Part shown: positions 1-12,644 of the stretch, piece by piece
How the letters are laid out: every line of letters starts with the position of its first letter
Position numbering within the stretch: the stretch's first letter is position 1
From: Bugula neritina
Lineage: Eukaryota; Bryozoa; Gymnolaemata; Cheilostomatida; Bugulidae
DNA length: 64,000 bases
Direction: 5' to 3'
Assembly: GCA_964035545.1 (NCBI GenBank)
Contig: OZ037768.1
Location: 47,501-111,500, forward strand
Translations under genes and position numbers: made by a program
The notes under the pieces: generated by a model
What the model was told of the DNA's origin: nothing
Databases searched by the model: none
Seen by the model: only the letters and a program-made list of their open reading frames with translations

Positions 1-390
1 AAATAATAAATGCCAACAAGGGATAATTGTTGCCAACCTAAAACTGTAACTTCCTTTCATTACCATAATTACGGAGAGTGTCTACGGCAAGATATTGTGT
101 CCATATAGTTATCGCCCTTATTAAGAAGATAACTGCGTATACACAACTGTTGCGAGAATACCAATAGTGATATCTTCAGTTATAATTTGTACCAAATGAG
201 GAAAGTCTTTTAGCTGTCAAAGGTACCGTCACAACATTGCCTTGCGTTATCTTGAGGCACTATTAAAACTAGTTGTGCAGTGTAGATATTTTTTATGTAA
301 AGACTGGTTGAGGCTCGGACTATTACAAACGCATTACGGCAGATTTTGCAGTGGCTTCAATTTTGTAATCGAATTCTTATTTTCAAAATC
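1..390. other. upstream flank of the CHCHD2/10-like gene
   Basis: No protein or RNA gene is recognised here. The stretch is AT-rich and presumably holds the promoter and 5' UTR of the gene starting at 391. No TATA box or other core element could be fixed with confidence. Confidence 0.4.
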
Positions 391-1594
391 ATGCCTAGAA
401 GGTGAGCTAAAGCTGATATATTATCTTATAAAAGTATGAGTATTATCACTCCGAGTGATTGCATAAGGTTAAACAATAACATAATGAATATTATAGTGAT
501 AACGATTAAGTCTAACAGTAACACTCAGTGTCAGTGCGAGACCCGGACCCGTGATACGGTGATAGTAATACTATGTGTTACTGTTAGCGTTGCTGTTAGT
601 GTTACACGTAGTCTTGCTGTTAGTGTTATAGTTATACCAACGGAGTGATTTAATTTTATGTTTTACTTTTAGTGAACTTTTATTCTTAATACTAAAATTA
701 AAAATATTTCAATTTGTAAACTTAAAAGTTAAAGTCTAAAACTAAGATTCTTAGTTTACTTTCTTCACCACTTTCACTACTGTGCATTTGAAAGTTGATT
801 TAATTGTATTAATAATTATTAGTATTATTTATTATAATTATTATATAATACTTTAAAAAAGTATTGTATATATTGATATAATAAATTACTTCAATTAATT
901 AGTTAATATGTATTATTATATATTTATTTATATATAATGATATTAATATATTATATGCACTCTGGCCCATTGTGATTGTGCTGCTCTATTCTCATCTACT
1001 AACATTTGGTCTGTTTGTAGTCGAGGTGGAGGCGGAGGGTTTAAGTCTGGAGGATTTAAATCTTCGGTACCAGCCAGAGCTCCCCCACCCTCTCCTCCTG
1101 CAACATATGCTCCACAGGCTAAACAGCCAGGTTTGTTTGGTCAGATGGCAGCAACTGCTGGAGGAGTTGCTGTTGGATCAGCTGTTGTGAGTGTCGCAGT
1201 ATTTTATATAATTTCTTTATGTACTGTTGTAGAATGTAATACAACACAGTGTTATGTTACATAGTATTATAGGATAGTAATATTACTATGCTATAATACT
1301 ATAGGATAGTAATATTACTAACCGTAGTGTTATCTCATTCAACATATGCACTTATGTATGCCATAGGGTCATGCTGTCGGACATGCCCTGGTGGGAGGCA
1401 GCGCTGGTGCTGCCAGTTACCCCCAGGAGGGCACTGCCCCTCCACCACAGCAGCAGAATGTGAACCCCTGTGCCCAGCATATGGAGGACTTCATGCAGTG
1501 TGCAAAGAACAGCTCCGGTGATCTCAACCTTTGCTATGCTTTCAATGAGGCACTGAAAGACTGCCGGAAACAGTATGGTGGGTACTACTCCTAG
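391..1594 (+). CDS. CHCHD2: CHCHD2/CHCHD10-like twin CX9C mitochondrial protein
   Basis: Three coding exons: 391-401, 1021-1186 and 1367-1594, giving 134 residues. The first coding exon is only 11 nt (ATG CCT AGA AG followed by GTGAGC). It joins in phase to a basic, Gly/Pro-rich segment beginning MPRSRGG, like the MPRGSRSR start of vertebrate CHCHD2. A hydrophobic Gly/Ala helix follows (QMAATAGGVAVGSAVGHAVG), then the CHCH fold with two CX9C motifs (CAQHMEDFMQC and CYAFNEALKDC). The family is imported to the mitochondrial intermembrane space by the Mia40 disulfide relay and acts at cristae, cytochrome oxidase and in stress transcription. CHCHD2 and CHCHD10 are paralogues in vertebrates and this gene could be ancestral to both. 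The exon 1 assignment is inferred from phase and homology. Confidence 0.93.
402..1020 (+). other. intron 1 of the CHCHD2/10-like gene
   Basis: AT-rich intron with GTGAGC donor and TTTGTAG acceptor. Unlike most large introns in the window it has no clear minisatellite, only degenerate ACTGTTAGTGTT-type low-complexity sequence around 510-640. Confidence 0.6.
1254..1322. repeat. short duplication in CHCHD2 intron 2
   Basis: Two copies of a segment with the core ATAGGATAGTAATATTACTA, itself partly palindromic, inside the 180-bp second intron. Confidence 0.7.
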
Positions 1595-2534
1595 TACTGC
1601 TAGTATAAACCACTAGTTAGTGATTCTTCTTCTCTAGAACTTTCTATATGAAAGGGTAACTCTAACTGGGAATATTGAAGAAATATCAAAGATCTGACAG
1701 TACATGCTCTGATCAATTCACCCATCCTTATATTGTAGGTCTGTGATGCAGTATCTACCCTATATACCTCTACTCCGCACATCCTATCTACTCCATAACC
1801 CTTGCAAGAAAGTGTGACAAGATTCAACAAGCTCTCTTAAATTTATCTACGTTTCATTACACCACTGTTAGGATTATCTCCATATAACTATTCTGAAATT
1901 CTGTTTTATGCGTATTTTACTGTTAAATCTGTGCCAAAAAATACAGACTTCCAACCTCAGCACAAGTTTTATCTCAATGTTCCTTGTTCGCAATACATCC
2001 GGTTCTAAAAGTTAAAATAATTGAAACTAAAAAGGTGGATAAAGATAATGAATAGGATTCAGTACAATTACTTATAGGCCTACTTGTAATAATTCAATAC
2101 ATCATCATGCAATAAAAGTTGACAGCTACTACCATAATTTATAATCGCCTAAAGTTTTATTTTGAAAAATCACATTTCTGTACATTTGATACCTATTTCA
2201 GTAGCGAAAATTTCAAGCTCTATCGGTTATGAATGTAAAACGTGAATAGGAACTCTTAACAGTATTGCTAAACCTTATCTTATCACAATGCCTTCATTAG
2301 GCATTACATTACGTTTTTAACATTGCAGTCACAGAGTAGCTGTACGGACGGCTAGCAATCACCCGAGGTAGCTTAGATTGATAACTTAGATTCTAAATTA
2401 TACACGTGAATAACAAAAGAGACTGCACAATAACTGTACCCAGTTGGTTTCCGACAAGCAACAGCTGTTAATACAAGCGACTAGCTTGCTTAGGTTTATG
2501 ATTAATAGTCATTTCAATAACCTAAGCCAAACCG
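1595..2534. other. CHCHD2 3' UTR and intergenic spacer
   Basis: No coding sequence is recognised. It holds the 3' UTR of the upstream gene, and presumably the promoter of the ankyrin-CARD gene starting at 2535 on the same strand. Confidence 0.5.
2111..2116 (+). promoter_or_regulatory. candidate polyadenylation signal AATAAA
   Basis: Canonical hexamer about 520 nt after the CHCHD2-like stop codon, in the sense strand. The cleavage site is not known. Confidence 0.4.
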
Positions 2535-3384
2535 ATGGATCTTAACTTATTATTGGACAATGCAAGGGTGTTCATTTTGAACGGAAACGAACCAGGACTC
2601 CGCCTACTATTCGATGGAAATGCTAGAAAGTTTTGCGAAAAGCTGATTCTGTGTAAACTTCATGGTGATATTACATTAAGGCGACCTAGTAGCTCCAATG
2701 AGTTTATTGTAAAGCAGCCAAATCTTTTACTACTTGCTATCACAGGATGGTTTACAAATATAACTGATTTATTATGCTCTTATGGAGTTGGAATTGAAGA
2801 AGCAGTCGATGTGTGGGACCCAACAAATGCACACCCTGTATATTACCAGTCCAAACCTCTTATTCTAGCAAGTATGCTGGGGAAAGTGGATATGGTGAAA
2901 TCATTAGTTGAATATGGAGCCAATATTGAGGCCAGTAATTCTATCGGTGAAACCAGTTTGCTAGAAGCTTGTTATGAAGGGAATTTTGCCGTTACTGAAT
3001 TTTTGGTTCAGAAGAGGGCATCACTCAATAGACAAAATGAGAAAGGGTTGACAGGTGTGTATCTTGCTTTGTATTTCAATTTGTACATGTGGGCTTTAAG
3101 TGAGAAATGACTTTAGTACGATATCAATATCATTGTCGGATGTCAAATAATACTGTCAGTGTAAGAATAAATCCTAACCTAGTATTACTACTATTAGTAT
3201 TACTCAATTAGTGAACTAGTAGACGTAGTGAAGTGCGAGTGCATTCAAGTACGAGTTAGAGTATGATTATCAGTATCACTGTGACTATGAGTATGATTTT
3301 CCTTGACAACTTTTAGCTTCATTTCCAAGAGTAAACTCACCCAGTCACTCACTACGACCACTACTGCTACTACCACCACGACCA

Positions 3385-3451
<67 letters not shown>

Positions 3452-6400
3452 CACTACCAGTACCACTACCAGTAGTACTACTACTAGTAGTAGTAGTACT
3501 ACTACTACTACTAGTAGTAGTAGTAGTACTACTAGTAGTACTAGTACTAGTACTATTATTACTAGTAGTGAAAGTTAGTATTCAAAGCTTAAAGTTAATT
3601 TTAGCATGAAACTTCAGGTAAATTTCCCATCAGGATCAGTTAGTAGTGGTGTTTGCTATTTTTAAAGGCAATCACTTTGAGTACGCCTGAAAGTGAATGC
3701 CTGTGATAAAATTAAGTAAATGTAACCCATGTAGTCCATTATTCGTTTGTGGGGGGATATATAAGAGTGTTTTGTGTAAATCAGTTTTATGCCTGTATTT
3801 GAGCTGCATGGCTTTTAGAGTTGAAAGTGCTTACAAAGCATTTTCATGTTGCAACTGGTAATCATAATGTATGTCTTTGTGAATCTGGTGCAGATATATT
3901 AGGATTTTCTTTGCGTAGGACTAATGCTAGCTGCATATGCAGGAAACACAGATATTGTTGATCTGCTTCTACAGAAAGGAGCAAATGCACACATTGAAGA
4001 TGTCAAAGGAAGTGAGTCATAAATTGAATATTAACACTATATACTATGTGACATACTGTATATTAACACTATATACTATGTGACATACTGTATATTAACA
4101 CTATATACTATGTGACATACTGTATATTAACACTATATACTATGTGACATACTGTATAATAACACTATATACTATGTGACATACTATATAATAACACTAT
4201 ATACTATGTGACATACTATATAATAACACTATATACTATGTGACATACTGTATATTAACACTATATACTATGTGACATACTGTATAATAACACTATATAC
4301 TATGTGACATGCTGTATATTAACACTATATACTATGTGACATACTGTATATTAACACTATATACTATGTGACATACTGTATAATAACACTATATACTATG
4401 TGACATACTGTATAATAACACTATATACTATGTGACATACTGTATATTAACACTATATACTATGTGACATACTGTATAATAACACTATATACTATGTGAC
4501 ATGCTGTATATTAACACTATGTACTATGTGACATGCTGTATATTAACACTATATACTATGTGACATACTGTATATTAACACTATATACTATGTGACATAC
4601 TGTATAATAACACTATATACTATGTGACATACTGTATATTAACACTATATACTATGTGACATACTGTGTGACATACTATGTGGCATACTATGTGACATAC
4701 TATGTGACATACTGTGTTTAGGAAATGCTCTGTTCTACTGCGTCTCCGCTGGAAACCTGACCTTATTCCGTCAACTCTTGGCTCATGGAGTACAGATAGA
4801 GAGCGACATGGACGGCATGACCTTGTTGATGGAGGCAGCTTACGGAGGTCACATGGACACTGTGCGATATCTCACTGTCAATTCTCACTCTCTGCGTATA
4901 AATATACATCAGCTAGATAAAAGTCGCAGAAATGCTCTGTTTTACGCGTTTGACAATTCACAGCTGGCCGTAGCGGCGTACCTGGTGAGTGAAGGAGCTG
5001 TGCTGGAGCTTGTGGATCACAACAAGAACCTGCTCATGTGTGCCTGTCTCAAGAACAACCTGCTAGTGGTGGAGTACTTGCTGGAGCACCTGCCTCAGCT
5101 GTCACTTGAGCTGGACCACGTTGACGACAAGGGCCGCAATGTGCTCTTCTATGCTGTCACAGGGGGCAGCAGTAACATCCTCCAAACTTTGCTCAACTCA
5201 GGGGCAGCAGTTCAGTCATCACCTGACGGCATCACTCTGCTTATGCAAGCTGCCGGCAAGAGACAGCTTGAAGTGGGAAGGTAGACACATCAACTTATAT
5301 GGTTACTATGTTGTCATGGTAACGAATTTATCAGATGCAACAGTCCTTCATGATTTGTTCTAGTTTTTAGTGCTTCAATATATCTACCAGCTAACTATAA
5401 TTTTCGCTCACACTCACTCACACTCTCACTCACTCACTCTTTCTCACACTCTTTCTCACTCACTCACTCATTCACTCACTCACACTCTCACTCACTCACT
5501 CACACTCTCACTCACTCACTCACACTCTCACTCACTCACACTCTCACTCACTCACTCACACTCTCACTCACTCTTTCTCACTCACTTTTTCTCACTCTTT
5601 CTCACTCACTCACTTTTTCTCACACACTCTTTCTCACTCACTCTCACACACTCACTCACTCACTCACTGTGATTGCTTGCAGATGTTTGCTGGCTAACAG
5701 AGACAAGATCAAAGTGGATATCAACTCAGTAGACAAGGACGGCTGGTCAGCGTTACTTTATTCTGTCAGCGCACAAAACCTAGAGTTCTGCAAGATGTTA
5801 ATTCTGGAAGGTACAGTACTTCTACTTCTACTCTATATCTATCTACTCTATATCTCACAGTACTTGTACTATCTACTCTATATCTCACAGTACTTGTACT
5901 ATCTACTCTATATTTCACAGTACTTGTACTAACTACTCTATATATAATGTTAGAGTTGTTAATATTACAGAATTTCGTCAACCTCTGAGGGTGTGCCCAT
6001 CAGGGGGACACTCACAGGGGTGCACTGTTGATATGAACCTATTTATTAACATTCTTGATTCTGTATTCAATTAGCCAGCCGACTTGAGCTGTTGACTTGA
6101 GGCAGCATATATATTGACCTTTGGTGTACAAACACCATCTGCTGCCTGTGAAATCAATTTCTGTATCCTCAGGGCCTTCATTCATATATCATCTCTCATA
6201 TATTTATATATCATCTCTCATATATTCATATATCATCTCTCATATATTTATATATCATCTCTCATATATTTATATACCATCTCTCATATATTTATATATC
6301 ATCTCTCATATATTCATATATCATCTCTCATATATTTATATATCATCTCTCATATATTTATATATCATCTCTCATACAGGTGCTAACATATTTGTATTTC

Positions 6401-9400
6401 TCAGGTGCTAAGGCTATTAAGGCAGCAGATGGTAAAACTGAGGCCATGCAAGCGGCACAGAATGGGGACATGGAATGTTTGAAGTACCTTGTTGATAAGT
6501 CTGCTATGATTGGCTTGGATTTACAAAGCACAGATTCTATTGGCTGGAACTGTTTATATTATGCCATGGTGTCGGAGTCTATTCCCTGCATAACTTACAT
6601 CACATCCTGTGGAGTGAAGGCCTCTTGTAACCAGCACGGCACGACACTTCTGATGGAGTCGGTTGATAGAGGACAGACAGACATGACGAGGTACTTGGTG
6701 GAGAATGCCGCTAGCATTGGCTTAGACATCAATGCCCTGGATGAGTCAGGCTGCAACGCTCTCTTCTACTGTTCGGCCAATGGCAGTCGAGATCTGTTTG
6801 AGTATTTGGTGAATAATGAGGTGAGATTGTGTGATGACTTACACAACCGTACAGTGCTGATGCAGGCAGCGTATAACGTACACAAGTCACTTGTCCTCTA
6901 CCTCATAGACAATGAGCTCTCTCTCAGTCTCGACGTCAACCAGAAGGACCAAGATGGCAGAAACGTGCTGTTCTACTGCATAGAGGGGGGTAACCTTGAC
7001 CTCCTCGTCTCTCTCCTCGAGTTCGGTATCCCCATGCAGACAGACAACAGCGGCAAAAATAACCTCTTCCAGGCCGTCTCTGCCGGCCACGCCCACATTG
7101 TGGAGTACATCCTGAAGAACAGCAACCTTCACCTTAAACTAGACCCTCTCGCCACCGACTCTAACGGCAACAACGCCATGTATTACTACGCCAAGAGACC
7201 CAACAACAAGCACATTCTGTCGCAGCTGCTCTCCGCTGGACTGAAGCTAAGTGACTGCTCTAACGCCAGCAACGTCCTGGCCCAGGCTCTGAAGGAAGGG
7301 GATCTAAACACGGCTAAACTCATCACCAGCTCCTTTGACAACAGTAACGTTGAACAGGTGAAGGTCATCCTGAGAGACTGGCGCAGTGACAAGGGGGAGT
7401 CACTCTTCCACTGGGTGGCCGTGAAGAATGACGAAGAGTTTTGTAGACTACTGGCCCCTTACTATGACCCCGTGGCAGACAGGGACGACCACAACCGTAC
7501 CCCACTCATCAGGTAATACAAACTGTTGTAGTAATTACTAATAAATAATGTAGTGAATACTAATGAATATTATAGTGAATACTAATAAATAATATAGTAT
7601 ATAATAATAAATATTATAATATATAATAATAAATATTATAGTAAATAGTATGTATACTTTAGTGCTGCTGCCCAAAGAGAATCAGATGGAAATGCTGACG
7701 TGGTAAAGTGCATGTTAGAAGAAGCCAAGATGGATGTCAACGCAATGGATATCCACAAACACACTGCTCTCTGGTACGCCGTGTGCAGCGAAAACAATAA
7801 GGCTTTGCAGTTGCTGTTACAGCATGGTGCTTGCAATGTGCTTGACAACTATAACTCCACCATTCTGATGACATCAGCAAAAGGTGTGCTTACACTCAGT
7901 CGTTCGTAATACAATTATAATACCGTAGTATTATATACATATCATACATGCAGTGTAATACATATTGAGTTGATAATACACTAATATGTACTGTAGTACA
8001 CTGTAATATACTGTCTAGTACACTGTAATATACTGTCTAGTACACTGTAATATACTGATATATACTGTAATATACTGATATACACTGTAATATACTGTCT
8101 AGTACACTGTAATATACTGTAATATACAATACAATTGTTTAGTTGGCAACATAATGACCACTCAGTACCTTCTCAACCTCCTCCCTGACTCTAATCAAGT
8201 CCTCAATCAGGTCGACCAGTTCAAACGCAACGTCTTGCACTACGCAGCAATGAGTGGAAGTAGTGAAGTGGCCAGCCTTTACTGTAGATGGAATAGCAAG
8301 TTACTGGTGAATATATTACACACTATACACTGTATATTACACACTATACACTGTATATTACACACTATACGCTGTATATTACACGCTATACGCTGTATAT
8401 TACACACTATACGCTGTATATTACACACACTATACACTGTATATTACATACTATACACTGTATATTACACACTATACACTGTATATTACACACTATACAC
8501 TGTATATTACACACTATACGCTGTATATTACACACTATACACTGTATATTACACACTACACGCTGTATATTACACACTATACGCTGTATATTACACACTA
8601 TACGCTGTATATTACACACTATACGCTGTATATTACACACTATACACTGTATATTACACACTATACACTGTATATTACACACTATACACTGTATATTACA
8701 CACTATACCCTGTATATTACACACTACACACTGTATATTACACACTATACGCTGTATATTACACACTATACGCTGTATATTACACACTATACGCTGTATA
8801 TTACACACTATACACTGTATATTACACACTATACACTGTATATTACACACTATACACTGTATATTACACACTATACCCTGTATATTACACACTACACACT
8901 GTATATTACACACTATACGCTGTATATTACACACTATACGCTGTATATTACACACTATACGCTGTATATTACACACTATACACTGTATATTACACACTAC
9001 ACGCTGTATATTACACACTATACGCTGTATATTACACACTATACGCTGTATATTACACACTATACGCTGTATATTACACACTATACGCTGTATATTACAC
9101 ACTATACACTGTATATTACACACTATACACTGTATATTACACACTATACGCTGCATATTACACACTATACGCTGTATATTACACACTATACGCTGTATAT
9201 TACACACTATACGCTGTATATTACACACTATACGCTGTATATTACACACTATACGCTGTATATTACACACTATACACTGTATATTACACACTATACACTG
9301 TATATTACACACTATACGCTGTATATTACACACTATACGCTGTATATTACATACTATACACTGTATATTACACACTATACCCTGTATATTACACACTACA

Positions 9401-12107
9401 CACTGTATATTACACACTATACGCTGTATATTACACACTATACGCTGTATATTACACACTATACGCTGTATATTACACACTATACACTGTATATTACACA
9501 CTATACACTGTATATTACACACTATACACTGTATATTACACACTATACCCTGTATATTACACACTACACACTGTATATTACACACTATATGTTGTATATT
9601 ACATACTATACGCTGTATATTACACATTATACGCTGTATATTACACACTATACACTGTATATTACACACTATACACTGTATATTACACACTATACACTGT
9701 ATATTACACACTATACCCTGTATATTACACACTACACACTGTATATTACACACTATACACTGTATATTACACACTATACACTGTATATTACACACTATAC
9801 GCTGTATATTACACACTATACGCTGTATATTACATACTATACACTGTATATTACACACTATACCCTGTATATTACACACTACACACTGTATATTACACAC
9901 TATACGCTGTATATTACACACTATACGCTGTATATTACACACTATACGCTGTATATTACACACTATACACTGTATATTACACACTATACACTGTATATTA
10001 CACACTATACACTGTATATTACACACTATACCCTGTATATTACACACTACACACTGTATATTACACACTATATGTTGTATATTACATACTATACGCTGTA
10101 TATTACACATTATACGCTGTATATTACACACTATACACTGTATATTACACACTATACACTGTATATTACACACTATACACTGTATATTACACACTATACC
10201 CTGTATATTACACACTACACACTGTATATTACACACTACACGCTGTATATTACACACTATACGCTGTATATTACACACTATACGCTGTATATTACACACT
10301 ATACACTGTATATTACACACTATACCCTGTATATTACACACTACACACTGTATATTACACACTATATGTTGTATATTACACACTATACGCTGTATATTAC
10401 ACACACTATACGCTGTATATTACACACTATACGCTGTATATTACACACTATACACTGTATATTACACACTATACCCTGTATATTACACACTACACACTGT
10501 ATATTACACACTATACCCTGTATATTACACACTACACACTGTATATTACACACTATACGCTGTATATTACACACTATACGCTGTATATTACACACTATAC
10601 GCTGTATATTACACACTATACACTGTATATTACACACTTTACACTGTATATTACACACTATACGCTGTATATTACACACTATACACTGTATATTACACAC
10701 TATACGCTGTATATTACACACTATACACTGTATATTACACACTATACGCTGTATATTACACACGCTATACGCTGTATGTTACACACTATACACTCTGTAT
10801 GTATGTTTCAGGACGAAGTGGATGACAATGGCTGCACTCCTCTGATGATTGCCGCTGCCTGGGGACATACTCAGACTGTCGCTAATCTAATCAAACACGG
10901 AGCTAACGTCAGCCTCACAGATGCTAGACTGAGAACATGCCTGCACTACTGCGTGGACCAGGCTTCCCCCTCCCTCACCACTGTTCACATTCTCTGCACC
11001 AAGGCTAACGCTGACGTAGACGCCAAGGACCAGAAGGGACAGACAGCTCTGATGATCGCTGCCAGGAGAGGGCAGCTTGTCGTAGCCAAGTGCCTGTTGG
11101 CTCACTCGGCTGACCCTATAGTGTGTGACTACGAGGCTCTAGAGGCTGTGGACTACTGCAAGAGAGGAGACTACAGGATGAAGAGACTCATTACCAGATT
11201 CTCTAGTCAGTACCTTGTCCACGTGCTGCCTTATATACTATTGTATGCTATTGTATGCTAGTATATGCTAGTATATACTGATACCATGATAATATAATAT
11301 AGCTATATCCATCTCTTATCACAGGCATGCCCTACCTAGAGAGATGTTGCATAGAGACGAAGAGAGTTGAGTATCGTGAGGTGCTGGACGTCACTCGTAT
11401 ACTACACATGCTACAAAGGAAACACATCATTACCCCGCAACTCGAGGCCATCGTACTCGCTGACCCTGGCTTTACTGGCAGAGTTGACAGACTCCTCGAT
11501 ATACTCATGTCTCGGGGGCCTCAGGTTAATATTCTCTCTCAGCTACTGCAGATATTCTCTCAGCTACTGCAGATTTTCTCTCTCAGCTACTGCAGATTTT
11601 CTCTCTCAGCTACTGCGGATATTCTCTCTCAGCTACTGCAGATATTCTCTCTCAGCTACTGCAGATATTCTCTCAGCTACTGCAGATATTCTCTCAGCTA
11701 CTGCAGATATTCTCTCAGCTACTGCAGATATTCTCTCAGCTACTGCAGATATTCTCTCAGCTACTGCAGATATTCTCTCAGCTACTGCAGATATTCTCTC
11801 AGCTACTGCAGATATTCTCTCTTTCAGCTACTGCAGATATTCTCTCTCTCAGCTACTGCAGATATTCTCTCAGCTACTGCAGATATTCTCTCTCAGCTAC
11901 TGCAGATATTCTCTCTCTCAGTTACTGCAGATATTCTCTCTTTCAGCTACTGCAGATTTTCTCTCTCACCATGTTAATGTATGGATGCCTCCTTTCTTTT
12001 AGGCATTTGATGTGTTTGCGGAGGCCCTGAAGTCTTACTACCCTGTCTTGGGGCACGAGCTGCTCAAACTCCACTATCTCAGGAGGCAAACTGAAATCAA
12101 AGGCTAA
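2535..12107 (+). CDS. ankyrin-repeat protein with C-terminal CARD
   Basis: Ten exons: 2535-3054, 3919-4011, 4722-5280, 5683-5810, 6405-7512, 7663-7883, 8143-8306, 10812-11205, 11325-11524 and 12003-12107, in frame, 1163 residues. Residues about 100-204 are ordinary ankyrin repeats. From R205 to about 688 there are seven head-to-tail modules of 69-70 residues, each a pair of ankyrin repeats starting with a variant of RNALFYC and containing a variant of TLLMEAA. More canonical repeats follow to about 1050 (e.g. NGCTPLMIAAAWGH). Residues about 1063-1163 look like a CARD: ILHMLQRKHIITPQLEAI, then RLLDILMSRGPQAFDVFAEAL, close to the LLDLLPRRGPKAF signature. CARDs bind other CARDs in apoptosis and innate-immune complexes, so a cytoplasmic sensor or adaptor role is inferred. 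No nuclease, NACHT or kinase domain is present. The exon 8 donor (GTCAGT at 11206) and exon 3 donor (GTAGAC at 5281) are weak but keep phase and fold. Confidence 0.88.
3361..3570. repeat. (ACT)n / (AGT)n microsatellite, intron 1 of ANK-CARD
   Basis: A run of ACT triplets grades into alternating AGT and ACT blocks. ACT and AGT are reverse complements, so the array is self-complementary. Open frames here (poly-Thr, poly-Val) are repeat artefacts. Confidence 0.9.
4020..4720. repeat. 32-bp minisatellite, intron 2 of ANK-CARD
   Basis: About 20 copies of a 32-bp unit with the core ACACTATATACTATGTGACA. The array runs from just after the donor to the acceptor, and the acceptor CATACTGTGTTTAG is a variant of the unit segment CATACTGTATATTA. 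Confidence 0.92.
5405..5670. repeat. (TCAC)n-rich microsatellite, intron 3 of ANK-CARD
   Basis: Imperfect CTCACTCACTCT repeats fill the intron up to the acceptor TTGCTTGCAG. Confidence 0.9.
5815..6380. repeat. two minisatellites in intron 4 of ANK-CARD
   Basis: At 5815-5940 there are about four copies of a 30-bp unit containing CTATATCTCACAGTACTTG. At 6185-6378 there are about nine copies of a 22-bp unit with TCTCATATATTTATATATCA. A decoy acceptor ATACAGGTGCTAAC at 6376 precedes the real one, TTCTCAG|GTGCTAAGG, at 6404/6405. The decoy would lead to an early stop. Confidence 0.88.
7985..8130. repeat. tandem repeat in intron 6 of ANK-CARD
   Basis: Several copies of CTGTAATATACTGTCTAGTA-type units. 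The adjacent short intron 5 (7513-7662) also holds degenerate AATATTATAGT repeats. Confidence 0.8.
8310..10796. repeat. giant 21-bp minisatellite filling intron 7 of ANK-CARD
   Basis: About 118 copies of a 21-bp unit (core ACACTATACGCTGTATATTA), with variants at one or two positions arranged in larger recurring blocks. It occupies almost all of the 2505-bp intron between GTGAAT (8307) and TATGTTTCAG (ending 10811). Because 21 is divisible by three and the unit has no stop, both strands stay open. The plus-strand frame is continuous with both flanking exons. Confidence 0.95.
11527..11975. repeat. 21-bp minisatellite, intron 9 of ANK-CARD
   Basis: About 20 copies of a unit with the core CTCAGCTACTGCAGATATTC. 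The array starts right at the donor CCTCAG|GTTAATATTCTC, which resembles the unit segment CTGCAGATATTCTC. Confidence 0.92.
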
Positions 12108-12179
12108 AGTTGAGGTTGAATTCCAGAAGTGCTCTTAGACTGAGAATTAATCATTTCACTCACCCTTTCACTCATTTCT

Positions 12180-12285
12180 TTGTTAGTTAGAGTTATCGCC
12201 CCAATTTACTACTATCTACTAGTTAGAGTTATCGCCCCAATTTACTACTATCTACTAGTTAGAGTTATCGCCCCAACGTACTGTT
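12180..12285. repeat. three copies of a 36-bp unit downstream of ANK-CARD
   Basis: Three copies containing GTTAGAGTTATCGCCCCAA, in the presumed 3' UTR. Confidence 0.85.
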
Positions 12286-12644
12286 ATCTGCTTTAATCAA
12301 AGCTACAGATACTGTGACAGCAGAATATTTATATCCTTAGCTGTTAACTATGAAGTATCAGACAATCACTAGTCTATAGTAATAAGCTTTAGAATCACGT
12401 AGGTGCTTTCCTTGCCAATCAGCCATCTTTTAACGCCAAAACATTTTGTATGCAGGAATCAGGCTTTTGCTTGCTTCATACATATTTTATGCAGCTATTT
12501 GAATCAAACTCAATATTTGTGTAATATTTTTATACAGTTGACACGTCAACTTTGTGATATTATTTTTGCCATAATAATAGTCTATATTGTCAGTATTCAA
12601 ACTGAGTGGGCAACTTTTGTTACATGTTCCAGAGCTTGCTGTTC

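Noticed and set aside
8407..10404. Minus-strand open frame of 665 codons (repeating CNIQxIV)
   Set aside because: It is the antisense of the 21-bp intronic minisatellite. The unit length is divisible by three and lacks stops, so openness carries no coding information.
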